In this document: positions 1 through 6,499 of the stretch, one piece after another
Layout: each line of letters opens with the position of its first letter
How positions within the stretch are numbered: the first letter of the stretch is position 1
NCBI GenBank assembly: GCA_022842225.1
Contig: JALHPX010000065.1
Span: forward strand, 1-10,944
Direction of reading: 5' to 3'
Origin: a bacterium
GTDB taxonomy: Bacteria > Bdellovibrionota > FAC87 > UBA2466
DNA length: 10,944 nt
Position numbers and translations under genes: made by a program
Notes under the pieces: generated by a model
Databases searched by the model: none
Seen by the model: only the letters and a program-made list of their open reading frames with translations
What the model was told of the DNA's origin: nothing

Positions 1-618
1 TTTCTTATCGCTACTTCTAATCGCGGCAAGGTTCGGGAGTTTAAGAAACTCATCGGAACCCAACTCCAATTCCTTACTCCTACCGATTCCGTTATCCTCG
101 AGAAAGTGCCCAAAGCACCCAAAGTCGCCGAAGACGCCAATACTTATTTTGAAAACGGCCTAGGTAAAGCGCTTCGCTATTTTGAGACGTACCACATGCC
201 CGTTTTGTCCGATGATTCTGGAATCGAAGTGGATTGCCTCGATGGCGTACCGGGCGTCCACTCGGCGGTTTACGGCGGCGAGAATCTTTCGCCAGCAGAG
301 CGATGGGCGCATTTACTGACCGCAATCCGGAAGACCGAAGCGCCCCAACCCTGGACCGCGCGCTTCCGCTGCGTGCTCTGTTATTACGATGGTAAAAATC
401 CGCCGTGGTTTGTGCAGGGAGTGTGCGAAGGCAAAATCTTGCCCGAGCCGGTCGGCACTGAAGGGTTTGGTTACGATCCCCTCTTCTGGAGCGAGGACCT
501 GAAAATGGGTTTTGGCTCGGCCACCGAAGAACAGAAGAACCCTGTTAGTCACCGCGGTCGGGCCATTCGAGCTTTTTTAGCGGAATACTCCCGCCGCTTC
601 CCTCCTTTGCCAGCGTAG
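1..618 (+). CDS. rdgB: RdgB/HAM1-family non-canonical purine NTP pyrophosphatase (5' end outside window)
   Basis: Hydrolyses dITP, XTP and related deaminated purine nucleoside triphosphates to monophosphates plus pyrophosphate in the cytosol, keeping them out of DNA and RNA. The reading frame is open from base 1. The first visible residues, FLIATSNRGKVREFKKLI, match the family N-terminal substrate loop (ATxNxGKxxEF), so only a few codons are missing. Also visible are DDSGIEVD (catalytic/metal region), GVPGVHSAVYGG, GTEGFGYDPLF and the C-terminal SHRGRA nucleotide-base motif. The 205 residues seen fit the usual length of about 200. The stop is TAG at 616-618. Upstream partners lie outside the window. 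tRNA-Phe follows 93 bp later on the same strand. Identification is firm; the true start cannot be given. Confidence 0.95.
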   Translation, partial: FLIATSNRGKVREFKKLIGTQLQFLTPTDSVILEKVPKAPKVAEDANTYFENGLGKALRYFETYHMPVLSDDSGIEVDCLDGVPGVHSAVYGGENLSPAERWAHLLTAIRKTEAPQPWTARFRCVLCYYDGKNPPWFVQGVCEGKILPEPVGTEGFGYDPLFWSEDLKMGFGSATEEQKNPVSHRGRAIRAFLAEYSRRFPPLPA

Positions 619-653
619 AGAAGCAGTCTTCTAAAAAAATTGGCTCGTCAGCG

Positions 654-682
654 TTGACCACGGGCGTACCGGGCGGTAGCTT
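654..682 (+). promoter_or_regulatory. possible promoter of tRNA-Phe
   Basis: A TTGACC hexamer (654-659) is followed after 17 bases by TAGCTT (677-682), about 30 bases before the mature tRNA. The -35 is good and the -10 poor (3 of 6 consensus bases). The rest of the gap between rdgB and the tRNA (619-711) shows only a 5-bp stem next to a run of A, which has the wrong orientation for a plus-strand terminator. Read-through from rdgB is an alternative. Confidence 0.25.
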
Positions 683-711
683 TGCGCTCTCTTTTGACCG
701 GCGTTCCATAG

Positions 712-784
712 GCCCAGATAGCTCAGTCGGTAGAGCAGAGGATTGAAAATCCTCGTGTCGGCGGTTCGATTCCGTCTCTGGGCA
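712..784 (+). tRNA. tRNA-Phe (anticodon GAA)
   Basis: A full cloverleaf can be drawn. The acceptor stem is GCCCAGA (712-718) with TCTGGGC (777-783). The D stem is GCTC/GAGC. The anticodon stem is GAGGA/TCCTC with loop TTGAAAA, so the anticodon is GAA at 745-747. The variable loop is GTGTC. The T stem is GGCGG/CCGTC (one G-U pair) with loop TTCGATT. The discriminator base is A784. The next bases are CCT, so the 3' CCA is not fully encoded and must be added by the CCA-adding enzyme. A run of five T (787-791) directly after the gene may help end transcription. Confidence 0.97.
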
Positions 785-907
785 CCTTTTTACTCTCAAA
801 CGAACACAAAGCCCCCCGAACCTGCGCAGAACTCTCCATTATTGACGCCTAAAGCCACAACTCGACCCATCCGAATAATTATCAACTTATTTGGAGGTTT
901 GATTCTT

Positions 908-1273
908 ATGGCACGTTTGTTTTTTGCTTTGGCGTTAGTTGCTGTCTTGTCACTTGGCGCATGCGGTAAGGAGAATGCGACAGAAACTGCTCGCAACTTT
1001 AGCGTAGCGGCGCCGGCCCCCGCTCCGGCTCCGGCTCCAGAACCAGCTCCTGCTCCGGAACCAGCTCCTGCTCCGGAACCAGCTCCTGCTCCGGAACCAG
1101 CTCCTGCTCCGGAACCAGCTCCTGCTCCAGAACCTTCTCCGGCCCCCGCTCCGGTAGAACGGGCTTGCCAGGCTGGCCATGGACTACCTGGTCAGTTCTG
1201 TTGCAGCGATTCAGAAGGCGATTTTTGCCGTGAAAACTACAGCTGCAACCCACGTTCTAAGACTTGCAGCTAA
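908..1273 (+). CDS. small lipoprotein with Pro-Ala-Glu tandem repeats and a six-cysteine C-terminal domain
   Basis: A 121-residue protein of unrecognised family. The ATG at 908 is chosen because GGAGG (893-897) lies 10 nt upstream and a signal peptide follows at once; the longer open frame begins inside the tRNA and is not credible. Residues 1-18 are hydrophobic and end in LGAC, a lipobox, so Cys19 is probably lipidated and the protein anchored in the outer or inner membrane. Residues about 35-83 are almost pure Pro/Ala/Glu (PAPAPE units), expected to form a stiff extended, wall-spanning stalk. The C-terminus (87-121) has six cysteines spaced C-x10-CC-x7-C-x5-C-x6-C, suggesting a small disulfide-bonded head. 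The architecture is lipid anchor, spacer, cystine-rich tip. The ligand or function is unknown. It is monocistronic, between tRNA-Phe and a large inverted repeat. Confidence 0.85.
   Translation: MARLFFALALVAVLSLGACGKENATETARNFSVAAPAPAPAPAPEPAPAPEPAPAPEPAPAPEPAPAPEPAPAPEPSPAPAPVERACQAGHGLPGQFCCSDSEGDFCRENYSCNPRSKTCS
1040..1129 (+). repeat. five tandem 18-bp repeats inside the lipoprotein gene
   Basis: Five head-to-tail copies of GAACCAGCTCCTGCTCCG. The first four are identical and the fifth differs only in its last base. Each encodes EPAPAP. The near-perfect DNA identity, including synonymous positions, suggests recent slippage expansion. Since the unit is a multiple of three, copy-number change would lengthen or shorten the stalk without breaking the frame. 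Confidence 0.95.
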
Positions 1274-1279
1274 TCAATC

Positions 1280-1356
1280 TATTTGTTTCCAGAGTCTCCA
1301 TTTGCCAGCTGGCCGAAAAACGGTCCCGCTGGCGAATGGAGATATGTTTACAAATA
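1280..1356. terminator. long imperfect inverted repeat, likely bidirectional terminator
   Basis: TCTCCATT-T-GCCAGC (1295-1309) pairs with GCTGGC-G-AATGGAGA (1328-1342), with a smaller CCG-AAAAA-CGG stem at the tip. A further outer match, TATTTGT (1280-1286) with ACAAATA (1350-1356), extends the symmetry after 7-8 unpaired bases. It lies between the stops of two convergent genes, as expected of a shared terminator. Neither strand has a clean T run directly after the stem, so a palindromic repeat element is a possible alternative. Confidence 0.55.
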
Positions 1357-1367
1357 AACACTCGGCC

Positions 1368-1772
1368 TCATTCTTTTTTTGCGAGATGCTTCGTGCCGTT
1401 AATGTCCATTACGAGATCGGCCTTGCTATCGAGGTAGTACTCATTCTGGTAGGTAATCTTTGGGTCTCCCACTCGCGTTAGGGTAAGAATCAGCTTCCGC
1501 TTTTCACACTTTGCTTTGTATTCATACTCAAATTGATCGGCAACGAGCCCCCGGCGGGTCTTGCCGTCAGTCTTAATGTATTGATTCTGAAAATCGGAAG
1601 GGCTTTCGTTGACGAAAAAATACAGCTCGTGACCCTTGAACTTGTCTTGTTCAATTTCCATTTTCTCTTGATGGCCAAATCGACTGCTGTATTCATACTT
1701 GCCTTCAAGGTTTGGACAAGCGGCTTGCGAACTAGCAGCCAAAAAAAGTAGACCGGCCAAGATTTTTTTCAC
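1368..1772 (-). CDS. small secreted protein of unknown function
   Basis: I do not recognise the family. The start chosen is GTG at 1770-1772, because GGAGG (complement of 1778-1782) sits 5 nt before it and the protein then opens directly with a signal peptide (VKKILAGLLFLAASSQA). The longer ATG version from 1820 would put 16 charged residues before the signal. Cleavage is probably after SQA or QAA. A Cys follows, but the -3 residue is Gln, so it is not a normal lipobox. The mature part, about 115 residues, begins CPNLEGKYEY and is rich in charged and aromatic residues in alternating patterns (YEYKAKCEKRKLILTLTRV), which suggests a small beta-barrel or sandwich. A second Cys in that stretch could bond with the N-terminal one. 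It is likely periplasmic. It lies 69 bp downstream of the protease gene on the same strand. Confidence 0.7.
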   Translation of the reverse strand: MKKILAGLLFLAASSQAACPNLEGKYEYSSRFGHQEKMEIEQDKFKGHELYFFVNESPSDFQNQYIKTDGKTRRGLVADQFEYEYKAKCEKRKLILTLTRVGDPKITYQNEYYLDSKADLVMDINGTKHLAKKE

Positions 1773-1820
1773 GTACTCCTCCGTTTTGGTCTTTTTCTCG
1801 GAGTGGGTCCGCTGTGTCAT

Positions 1821-1838
1821 GCCGCGTTGGGTCGCGGC
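1821..1838 (-). terminator. short GC-rich hairpin just after the protease stop
   Basis: GCCGCG (1821-1826) and CGCGGC (1833-1838) form a perfect 6-bp stem with a 6-base loop, 3 bases past the TAA at 1842-1844. No T run follows on the minus strand, so it may be a weak terminator or an mRNA-end stabiliser between the protease gene and the small secreted-protein gene. Confidence 0.3.
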
Positions 1839-1841
1839 TCC

Positions 1842-2732
1842 TTAGAGTCTAAACAGCGCGGTAACGGCACTTCGGACCGTATTCCAGATCTTTGCGAGGA
1901 AGTCCGCAATGCCCGGCATGGCAGGCTGACTGCAATGTCCCGAGGCGCAAGCTGGCGTAATGTCTAGGCTGTAGCGAGTGGCTGCATCTTCAAGAAACCG
2001 CAGATTATTCCCGTAGTGAAGATTCGTGTAGCGCGAGACGATGTCGGCGCCACGGTAGCCACCGGAGTGACTCACCCCCACGACTTCGGGCTTGTCTCCG
2101 CGCATTCGTAAGAGGGGTCCGCCAGAATCTCCAAAGCAGGAGCCCGCGCGGTTTTTAGGTCCGAGCACGCCTTTGGCAGCTTGGCTCGATGCGGGCGTGA
2201 GCAACTCGATGTATTCGTCGAGTCCCGCGACAAAGTTTTGGCCCAAGCGTTTGCGGCCAGCGCCCAAGCGAGTTTTTAGGTTGTCACACCCAAATCCAAC
2301 GAGAGTGAGCCGCTCGCGGTGCACGGCGGGTTCCCCAATAAAAGCAATTTGGCCTTCGTCCCAGTTGGCAGAGTCGTGATCCAAAACCAACATCGATAAA
2401 TCAGACGGATCATTTAACTGCCCTGTCGATAGATTCATCACTTCCGAAGTGCTGAACGTACCGAATGAGGTAAAGATTGTGTAGGTGCCAGCACTCTGAG
2501 TGCAGTGGGCGGCGGTTAAAACCGATCGCTTGCTAACGAACGTTCCGGAGCAAAGGCCCGCACCTCCGGGCAACGCAATGAAGACCACCATCGGATATTC
2601 CGACGTCAGTACCACTTGCTCCGACGAAGCCGCTTCATAAGCTTCAAACTGATCCCCGCCGCATGCAGAAAGCAGCAGCACAAAAAGACTCGGCACAACG
2701 AGAGAGCTAAAGCGGCAAGATTTCGGGGTCAT
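1842..2732 (-). CDS. trypsin-fold (peptidase S1) serine protease, lipoprotein
   Basis: A 296-residue protein. Residues 12-24 form a hydrophobic signal ending in LLSAC, so Cys24 should be lipidated and the enzyme membrane-tethered outside the cytoplasm. The chymotrypsin-fold triad is complete: His76 in VLTAAHC, Asp111 in DLSMLVLD and Ser203 in GSCFGDSGGPLL. Cys61-Cys77 matches the conserved disulfide around the catalytic His. The residue six before the catalytic Ser, which is Asp in trypsin, is Gly197, so trypsin-like cleavage after Arg/Lys is not expected (inference). No long pro-region is seen between lipid anchor and catalytic domain, only about 25 residues. After the domain, residues 255-296 add a tail with two cysteines (262, 267) and a probable amphipathic helix (275-294). 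The Shine-Dalgarno is weak. Substrate unknown. It lies 98 bp downstream of nrdB. Confidence 0.92.
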   Translation of the reverse strand: MTPKSCRFSSLVVPSLFVLLLSACGGDQFEAYEAASSEQVVLTSEYPMVVFIALPGGAGLCSGTFVSKRSVLTAAHCTQSAGTYTIFTSFGTFSTSEVMNLSTGQLNDPSDLSMLVLDHDSANWDEGQIAFIGEPAVHRERLTLVGFGCDNLKTRLGAGRKRLGQNFVAGLDEYIELLTPASSQAAKGVLGPKNRAGSCFGDSGGPLLRMRGDKPEVVGVSHSGGYRGADIVSRYTNLHYGNNLRFLEDAATRYSLDITPACASGHCSQPAMPGIADFLAKIWNTVRSAVTALFRL

Positions 2733-2750
2733 CCCAGTATCTTACCGACC

Positions 2751-2796
2751 AAAACTAGCCCCAAATGCAGGGGAATTGTGCGCTTCTCTTCACAAT
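2751..2796 (-). terminator. possible terminator of the nrdAB transcript
   Basis: Reading the minus strand after the nrdB stop, ATTGTG/CACAAT (2775-2780 with 2791-2796) forms a 6-bp stem with a 10-base loop. A CCCC/GGGG stem (2759-2762 with 2770-2773) follows, and then TTTT four bases later. Both stems are short, so full termination is uncertain and read-through into the protease gene is possible. Confidence 0.35.
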
Positions 2797-2830
2797 CACC
2801 CAAAAGGTGCCCATCTACTTTTCGGGGATT

Positions 2831-3838
2831 TTAGAAGTTTTCGTTGAATACGACCGCTTCGCGGCTGGCGCCGAACCCTTTTTGGTATTCCGTTACGCGT
2901 TTTTCGAAGAAGTTTGTCAGCGGCTGCACGTCTTGGAGGACCATGAAGGCGAACGGGTTCTTCGAGTTGTATTGTTTGGCGTAGCCTAGTTGCAGAAGGC
3001 GTTGATCCGCACAGTACTCTAGGTACTGGCGCATCAGGAGCGGCGACATTCCGCTCATGCCCAAATTCAATGCGTCTTTGCAGAATTCCATTTCTACAAC
3101 CAGCGCTTCGTCGATCATCTTCAGCACGCGCTGGTGGAGATCTTCGTCGAAGAGTTGTGGGTATTCTTGGCGAATAGAGGCTAGGGCCATCATGGCGCCT
3201 TGGATGTGGAGCGTTTCGTCGCGGAACACCCAGTTCGTCGCCGTGGCTAATCCTGGGAGCAAGCCTTTGTTCCGCAAGAAATAGACGTAGGCAAAAGAGC
3301 CGAAGAAGAACAGGCCTTCCACACACGCTGCGAAGCAGATCAAGTTCTCAACGAACTGACGGCGCTTCTGGTCTGTATCGACGCGATCAATGTCGTTGAT
3401 GCCGTCCATGTACTTAAAGCAGAAATCGGCTTTGAGTTTCACAGAAGGAACCGAACGGTAAGCATCAAACGCTTCGGCCTTCTCGACAGGGTCGGGAAGA
3501 TAGTTATCGACTAAAAGGAGATATGTCTCGACGTGCAGCATTTCATCAAACAACTGCTTGCCCAAGAACATGCGGTATTCAGGGCTGTTGATGTGTTTGT
3601 AGAAATTGAGCACGAGGTTGTGCGCCACAATATTATCTGCGGTGGCGAAGAAAGCGACGAGCCGCTTAATGAGATGCGCCTCGCGCGGGTCGAGTTTGTC
3701 CCGCAGGTGCTCATAGTCCATCGAGAAATCTAGCTCGTCTGTCGTCCAGATGTTTTTGATGGAGTCCTTATACAGTCCGAAGAACTGTGGGTACTTCATC
3801 GGGCGTAAGTTTAAATCTAAATCAGGGCTGAGAATCAT
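2831..3838 (-). CDS. nrdB: ribonucleoside-diphosphate reductase, class I, beta subunit
   Basis: The small subunit of aerobic ribonucleotide reductase. It houses the di-iron centre and tyrosyl radical that start reduction of NDPs to dNDPs in the partner NrdA. The 335-residue product starts at ATG 3836-3838, because AAAGGAG (complement of 3844-3850) lies 5 nt upstream; the open frame extends 20 codons further, into nrdA, without a ribosome site. Metal ligands are all present: Asp68, Glu99, His102, Glu174, Glu208 (in RDETLH) and His211. The radical tyrosine is Tyr106 in EMLHVETY, spaced as in E. coli (E115/H118/Y122). This makes it a tyrosyl-radical enzyme rather than a class Ic type with Phe there. 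The C-terminus ends in Phe after an acidic stretch (VVFNENF), as expected of the tail that docks on NrdA. It lies 43 bp after nrdA and is certainly co-transcribed. Confidence 0.97.
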   Translation of the reverse strand: MILSPDLDLNLRPMKYPQFFGLYKDSIKNIWTTDELDFSMDYEHLRDKLDPREAHLIKRLVAFFATADNIVAHNLVLNFYKHINSPEYRMFLGKQLFDEMLHVETYLLLVDNYLPDPVEKAEAFDAYRSVPSVKLKADFCFKYMDGINDIDRVDTDQKRRQFVENLICFAACVEGLFFFGSFAYVYFLRNKGLLPGLATATNWVFRDETLHIQGAMMALASIRQEYPQLFDEDLHQRVLKMIDEALVVEMEFCKDALNLGMSGMSPLLMRQYLEYCADQRLLQLGYAKQYNSKNPFAFMVLQDVQPLTNFFEKRVTEYQKGFGASREAVVFNENF

Positions 3839-3881
3839 GTTGTCTCCTTTAAGGGGCTGTCTCTGTCTACGCTCTTTGTAT

Positions 3882-6236
3882 TTACTGGCAAGCCTCACAC
3901 GACTCCGGATTTTCGAGCGAGCAAGCTATGACTGCTTCTTGCTCGGCTTCCGTCATCGTGGGTGCCGCCGCCACGGTGTTGTTCTGTGGGGCCGCCACGG
4001 TTGTCTTCTGGATGGCCGTCTTCGCGCGCGAACGCAGGTAGTAAGTGGTTTTTACGCCCTGCTTCCAGGCGTACATATACATTGAAGACAGTTTACCAAT
4101 TGTTGGGTCTTCAAGGAAAAGATTCAACGATTGCGACTGACAAATAAATGTCGATCGCAAGGCTGCCATTTCAATCAAAGTTTTTTGAGAGATTTCCCAA
4201 ACCGTTTTGTAGAGCACTTTGATTTCCGATGGGATTTCGGCAATCGATTGAATGCTCCCTTCGGCCGCGATGATCTTATTGCGCATGTCCGAATTCCAGA
4301 GTCCCAATCGCTTGAGATCTTGAATCAGATAGCGATTGATATTGAGGAACTCACCGCTCAAGGTTTCCCGTTTGAAGAAATTTGAGATTTGCGGCTCAAT
4401 AGCCTCGTAGCAACCCGATATCGACGCAATGGTCGCGGTGGGGGCGATGGCGATGAGCAAGCTATTGCGCAAGCCATTGTTCTTCACCTGCCACGCGAGA
4501 TCGTCCCAGTCGTGGTTCAATTCTGGCATCAAGCCGCCGGCTTCTTTTGCCAATTGCACTTGCAACTTGCCGTCGCGGTAACGGGATTCATTAAACGCTG
4601 GAAACGAACCAAATTCGCGAGCAAGGCGCATGCTGGTTTGAATCGATTGATAGTAGATTTCTTCGGAAATGCGCGAAGACATCTTCACGGCTTCCGGAGA
4701 ATCAAAAGCCAACTTCATTTTGAAGAGCGCATCCTGTAGACCCATCAAGCCAAGGCCAATCGGTCTCCATTTGCTATTCGAGCGCTTTGCTTCGCCAATT
4801 GGGTAGTAATTGATATCGATCACTCGATCCAAGAACGTTACCGCGGTATCGACCACTTGCTTGAGTTTTTCGAAATCGAACTTTCCTTCTTGAACGAAAG
4901 AACCCAGGTTCAAGCTGCCTAAGTTACAAACAGAGACTTCCTCTCCGTTTGTGACTTCTAAGATCTCCGTGCAGAGATTGGAGCTATGGATCACATTTCC
5001 CGGCTCAGCGGTCTGCGAAGAACGCAGGTTGGCCTTATCCTTAAAGCAGATCCAACCATTGCCCGTTTCACCCAAGGTTTGCATCATGCGCGAATACAGC
5101 ACGCGCGCGGAGATTTGCTTGCGCGCTTTTCCTTCGGCTTCATATTCCGCATAAATCTTTTCGAATTCTTCTCCATACGTGGAGAGCAACTTAGGCACTT
5201 CACTCGGAGAGAATAGGCTCCAGTTTTGGTCCGTTTCTACTCTCTTCATGAAGAGATCGGGGATCCAAAGCGCTAAATTGAGATTGTGCGTGCGGCGCTC
5301 TTCCGAGCCCGTGTTGTTGCGCAATTCCAAGAAGGCTTCGATGTCGGCGTGCCAAGGCTCTAGGTAAACAGCCGCAGCGCCTTTGCGCTTGCCGCCTTGG
5401 TTCACCGCGTGGACCGAGGAATCAAACAGCTTTAAGAACGGGATGATGCCGTTTGAAAGGCCGTTGGTTCCCTTGATCAAGGCGCCAGAAGAGCGAACAC
5501 TCGTCCAGTCGATGCCCAATCCGCCCGACCATTTAGAAAGTTTCGCGCAATCGGCGATGGACTTGTAGATCCCTTCTAAGCTGTCGTCTGCAATGGTCAG
5601 TAAGTAGCAGCTGCTCATCTGAGGGTGCCGCGTGCCCGAGTTAAAGAGCGTGGGCGTTGCCGGCATGTAGAAGAACTGGCTCACGATGTCGTAGAAATCG
5701 ATTGCCTCGCGGATGTTATTCGCTAGGCCAAGCGCAACGCGCATGAACATCCACTGAGGGCGCTCTATTAATTTACGCGTAGTGGGATGGCGCAACAAAT
5801 AGCGGTCCATCACGGTCTTTAGACCAAAATACTCAAATAGATCATCGCGCTCATGGCGAATCGCGTATTCGATGGTCTCCACATCCTGATTGGCCAAGCC
5901 CAAGACGGAATCGGCTACGACTCCGAGTTCGGCGGCCTTTTTGATATAGTCCCGGAACGCCATGTCGCGGCCGACTTCCTTGTGCAGGCTTTCCGACAAC
6001 ATGCGTGCGGCGACTTTGGAGTAATTAGGCTCGTCGGCCATCAACATCACGGCCGTGCTGATTGAAAGATTATCCAGCTCCTGCGTCGTGCTACCCTCGT
6101 GCAGGCCGTTGATGGTGCGCTTGGCAATCTCAAGCGACTCCACGCCTTGAACGCCTCTGCACGCGCGGTTTACCGCGGTTAAAATCTTCTCAATCTTTAC
6201 GTCTTCACGCCTTCCGTCTCTCTTGACGACTTGCAT
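3882..6236 (-). CDS. nrdA: ribonucleoside-diphosphate reductase, class I, alpha subunit
   Basis: The catalytic subunit, which reduces ribonucleoside diphosphates with NrdB. It has 784 residues, the normal size for class Ia. An ATP-cone (VVKRDGRREDVKIEKI, residues 3-90 approx.) gives overall dATP/ATP activity control. Active-site residues visible: Cys210 (SSCYLL) and Cys437 (SVCNLGSLNL), the redox pair; Asn420-Cys422-Glu424 (SNLCTEI), with Cys422 the thiyl-radical site; Tyr732-Tyr733, the radical-relay pair. A Pro/Ala/Thr-rich linker (about 741-765) leads to the C-terminal thiol shuttle, here Cys780-x-x-Cys783 in SCEACQ; the E. coli pair is spaced wider. The start ATG is supported by GAGGA (complement of 6240-6244), 3-4 nt upstream. 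Expression probably comes from the promoter at 6500-6528 through a 257-nt structured leader. No NrdR-box pair was recognised by eye. Confidence 0.98.
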   Translation of the reverse strand: MQVVKRDGRREDVKIEKILTAVNRACRGVQGVESLEIAKRTINGLHEGSTTQELDNLSISTAVMLMADEPNYSKVAARMLSESLHKEVGRDMAFRDYIKKAAELGVVADSVLGLANQDVETIEYAIRHERDDLFEYFGLKTVMDRYLLRHPTTRKLIERPQWMFMRVALGLANNIREAIDFYDIVSQFFYMPATPTLFNSGTRHPQMSSCYLLTIADDSLEGIYKSIADCAKLSKWSGGLGIDWTSVRSSGALIKGTNGLSNGIIPFLKLFDSSVHAVNQGGKRKGAAAVYLEPWHADIEAFLELRNNTGSEERRTHNLNLALWIPDLFMKRVETDQNWSLFSPSEVPKLLSTYGEEFEKIYAEYEAEGKARKQISARVLYSRMMQTLGETGNGWICFKDKANLRSSQTAEPGNVIHSSNLCTEILEVTNGEEVSVCNLGSLNLGSFVQEGKFDFEKLKQVVDTAVTFLDRVIDINYYPIGEAKRSNSKWRPIGLGLMGLQDALFKMKLAFDSPEAVKMSSRISEEIYYQSIQTSMRLAREFGSFPAFNESRYRDGKLQVQLAKEAGGLMPELNHDWDDLAWQVKNNGLRNSLLIAIAPTATIASISGCYEAIEPQISNFFKRETLSGEFLNINRYLIQDLKRLGLWNSDMRNKIIAAEGSIQSIAEIPSEIKVLYKTVWEISQKTLIEMAALRSTFICQSQSLNLFLEDPTIGKLSSMYMYAWKQGVKTTYYLRSRAKTAIQKTTVAAPQNNTVAAAPTMTEAEQEAVIACSLENPESCEACQ

Positions 6237-6253
6237 GTTTCCTCGCCTAACTT

Positions 6254-6298
6254 AAAAAGGCTTAACGCCTCTAACTCCCTCAAAGAGGAATTTTAGAG
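6254..6298 (-). promoter_or_regulatory. mutually exclusive hairpins just upstream of the nrdA ribosome site
   Basis: On the minus strand, CTCTAA...TTAGAG (6293-6298 with 6269-6274) forms a 6-bp stem closing an inner CCTC-TTT-GAGG hairpin. A second stem, AGAGGC-GTTAA-GCCTTT (6267-6272 with 6256-6261, one G-U), is followed by more T and shares the bases around 6269-6272, so both cannot form. The second resembles a small intrinsic terminator or a ribosome-site occluder, and the first its competitor. This is inference from base pairing only. Confidence 0.35.
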
Positions 6299-6311
6299 AC
6301 GGGCCATCGTT

Positions 6312-6372
6312 CTGCCGGCGCCAAATGCGCCCGCAGTAAAACCACGGTCCCCATCAGAAACTGATTGGTTCC
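6312..6372 (-). other. two further hairpins in the nrdA leader
   Basis: One is a 25-base near-palindrome at 6312-6336, with CTGC/GCAG and GGCGC/GCGCC arms, one G-G mismatch and a 5-base loop. The other, at 6346-6372, is an ATCAG-TTT-CTGAT stem-loop extended by GG/CC pairs around a purine-rich internal loop. Together with the 5' domain they show that most of the leader can fold. Confidence 0.45.
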
Positions 6373-6402
6373 TAAACTTTCGTTTCGAGCCGAGTAAGTG
6401 TG

Positions 6403-6496
6403 GGTTAGTGTCGGCACCCCTTGTCACGGTCACTTTGAGCGACGTGACGTCTTGGTGCCAGAAACTCTCTGCCGAGCCCCAATCTCTCCACTAACC
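6403..6496 (-). ncRNA. structured RNA domain at the 5' end of the nrdA leader
   Basis: On the minus strand a closing stem, GGTTAGTG (6489-6496) with CACTAACC (6403-6410), surrounds nested helices. TCGG (6472-6475) pairs with CCGA (6411-6414). A small CAGA-loop-TCTG hairpin follows. GGCACC (6454-6459) can pair with GGTGCC (6413-6418). At the tip, GTCACG/CGTGAC (6443-6448 with 6423-6428) continues into a stem with one bulged C. The predicted transcription start lies at the closing stem. I cannot match it to a known riboswitch class. It could be a cis-acting leader or a separate small RNA. Confidence 0.55.
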
Positions 6497-6499
6497 TCG

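Noticed and set aside
619..640. AGAAG-CAGT-CTTCT stem next to a run of A as the rdgB terminator
   Set aside because: The run is of A on the plus strand, so a plus-strand transcript would lack the needed U tract.
244..675. 13-bp direct repeat GGCGTACCGGGCG at 244-256 and 663-675
   Set aside because: One copy encodes the conserved GVPG of RdgB and the other is intergenic; no flanking similarity supports a duplication or an attachment site next to the tRNA.
545..799. 84-codon minus-strand open frame (contains CPETESNRRHEDFQSSALP)
   Set aside because: It is the reverse complement of tRNA-Phe plus flanks, a well-known false protein produced by antisense translation of a tRNA.
712..800. tRNA-Phe as an integration site for a mobile element
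   Set aside because: No integrase gene, no duplicated tRNA 3' end and no composition shift are seen nearby.
743..907. Upstream extension of the lipoprotein frame
   Set aside because: It starts inside the tRNA anticodon arm; the ATG at 908 has GGAGG and begins the signal peptide.
1040..1129. Short regular repeats as a possible CRISPR array
   Set aside because: The units are contiguous 18-mers without spacers and lie in frame within a coding sequence.
950..1253. Minus-strand open frames rich in RSRSWF or EQELVP repeats
   Set aside because: They are antisense translations of the 18-bp repeats in the lipoprotein gene; the plus-strand frame has the ribosome site, signal peptide and lipobox.
2796..3326. 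176-codon minus-strand frame overlapping nrdB
   Set aside because: It is an out-of-frame shadow of nrdB, arginine/proline-rich with no family resemblance.
3839..3898. 20-codon upstream extension of nrdB overlapping the nrdA end
   Set aside because: The basic, low-complexity N-terminus has no ribosome site, while ATG 3836-3838 has AAAGGAG at the right distance.
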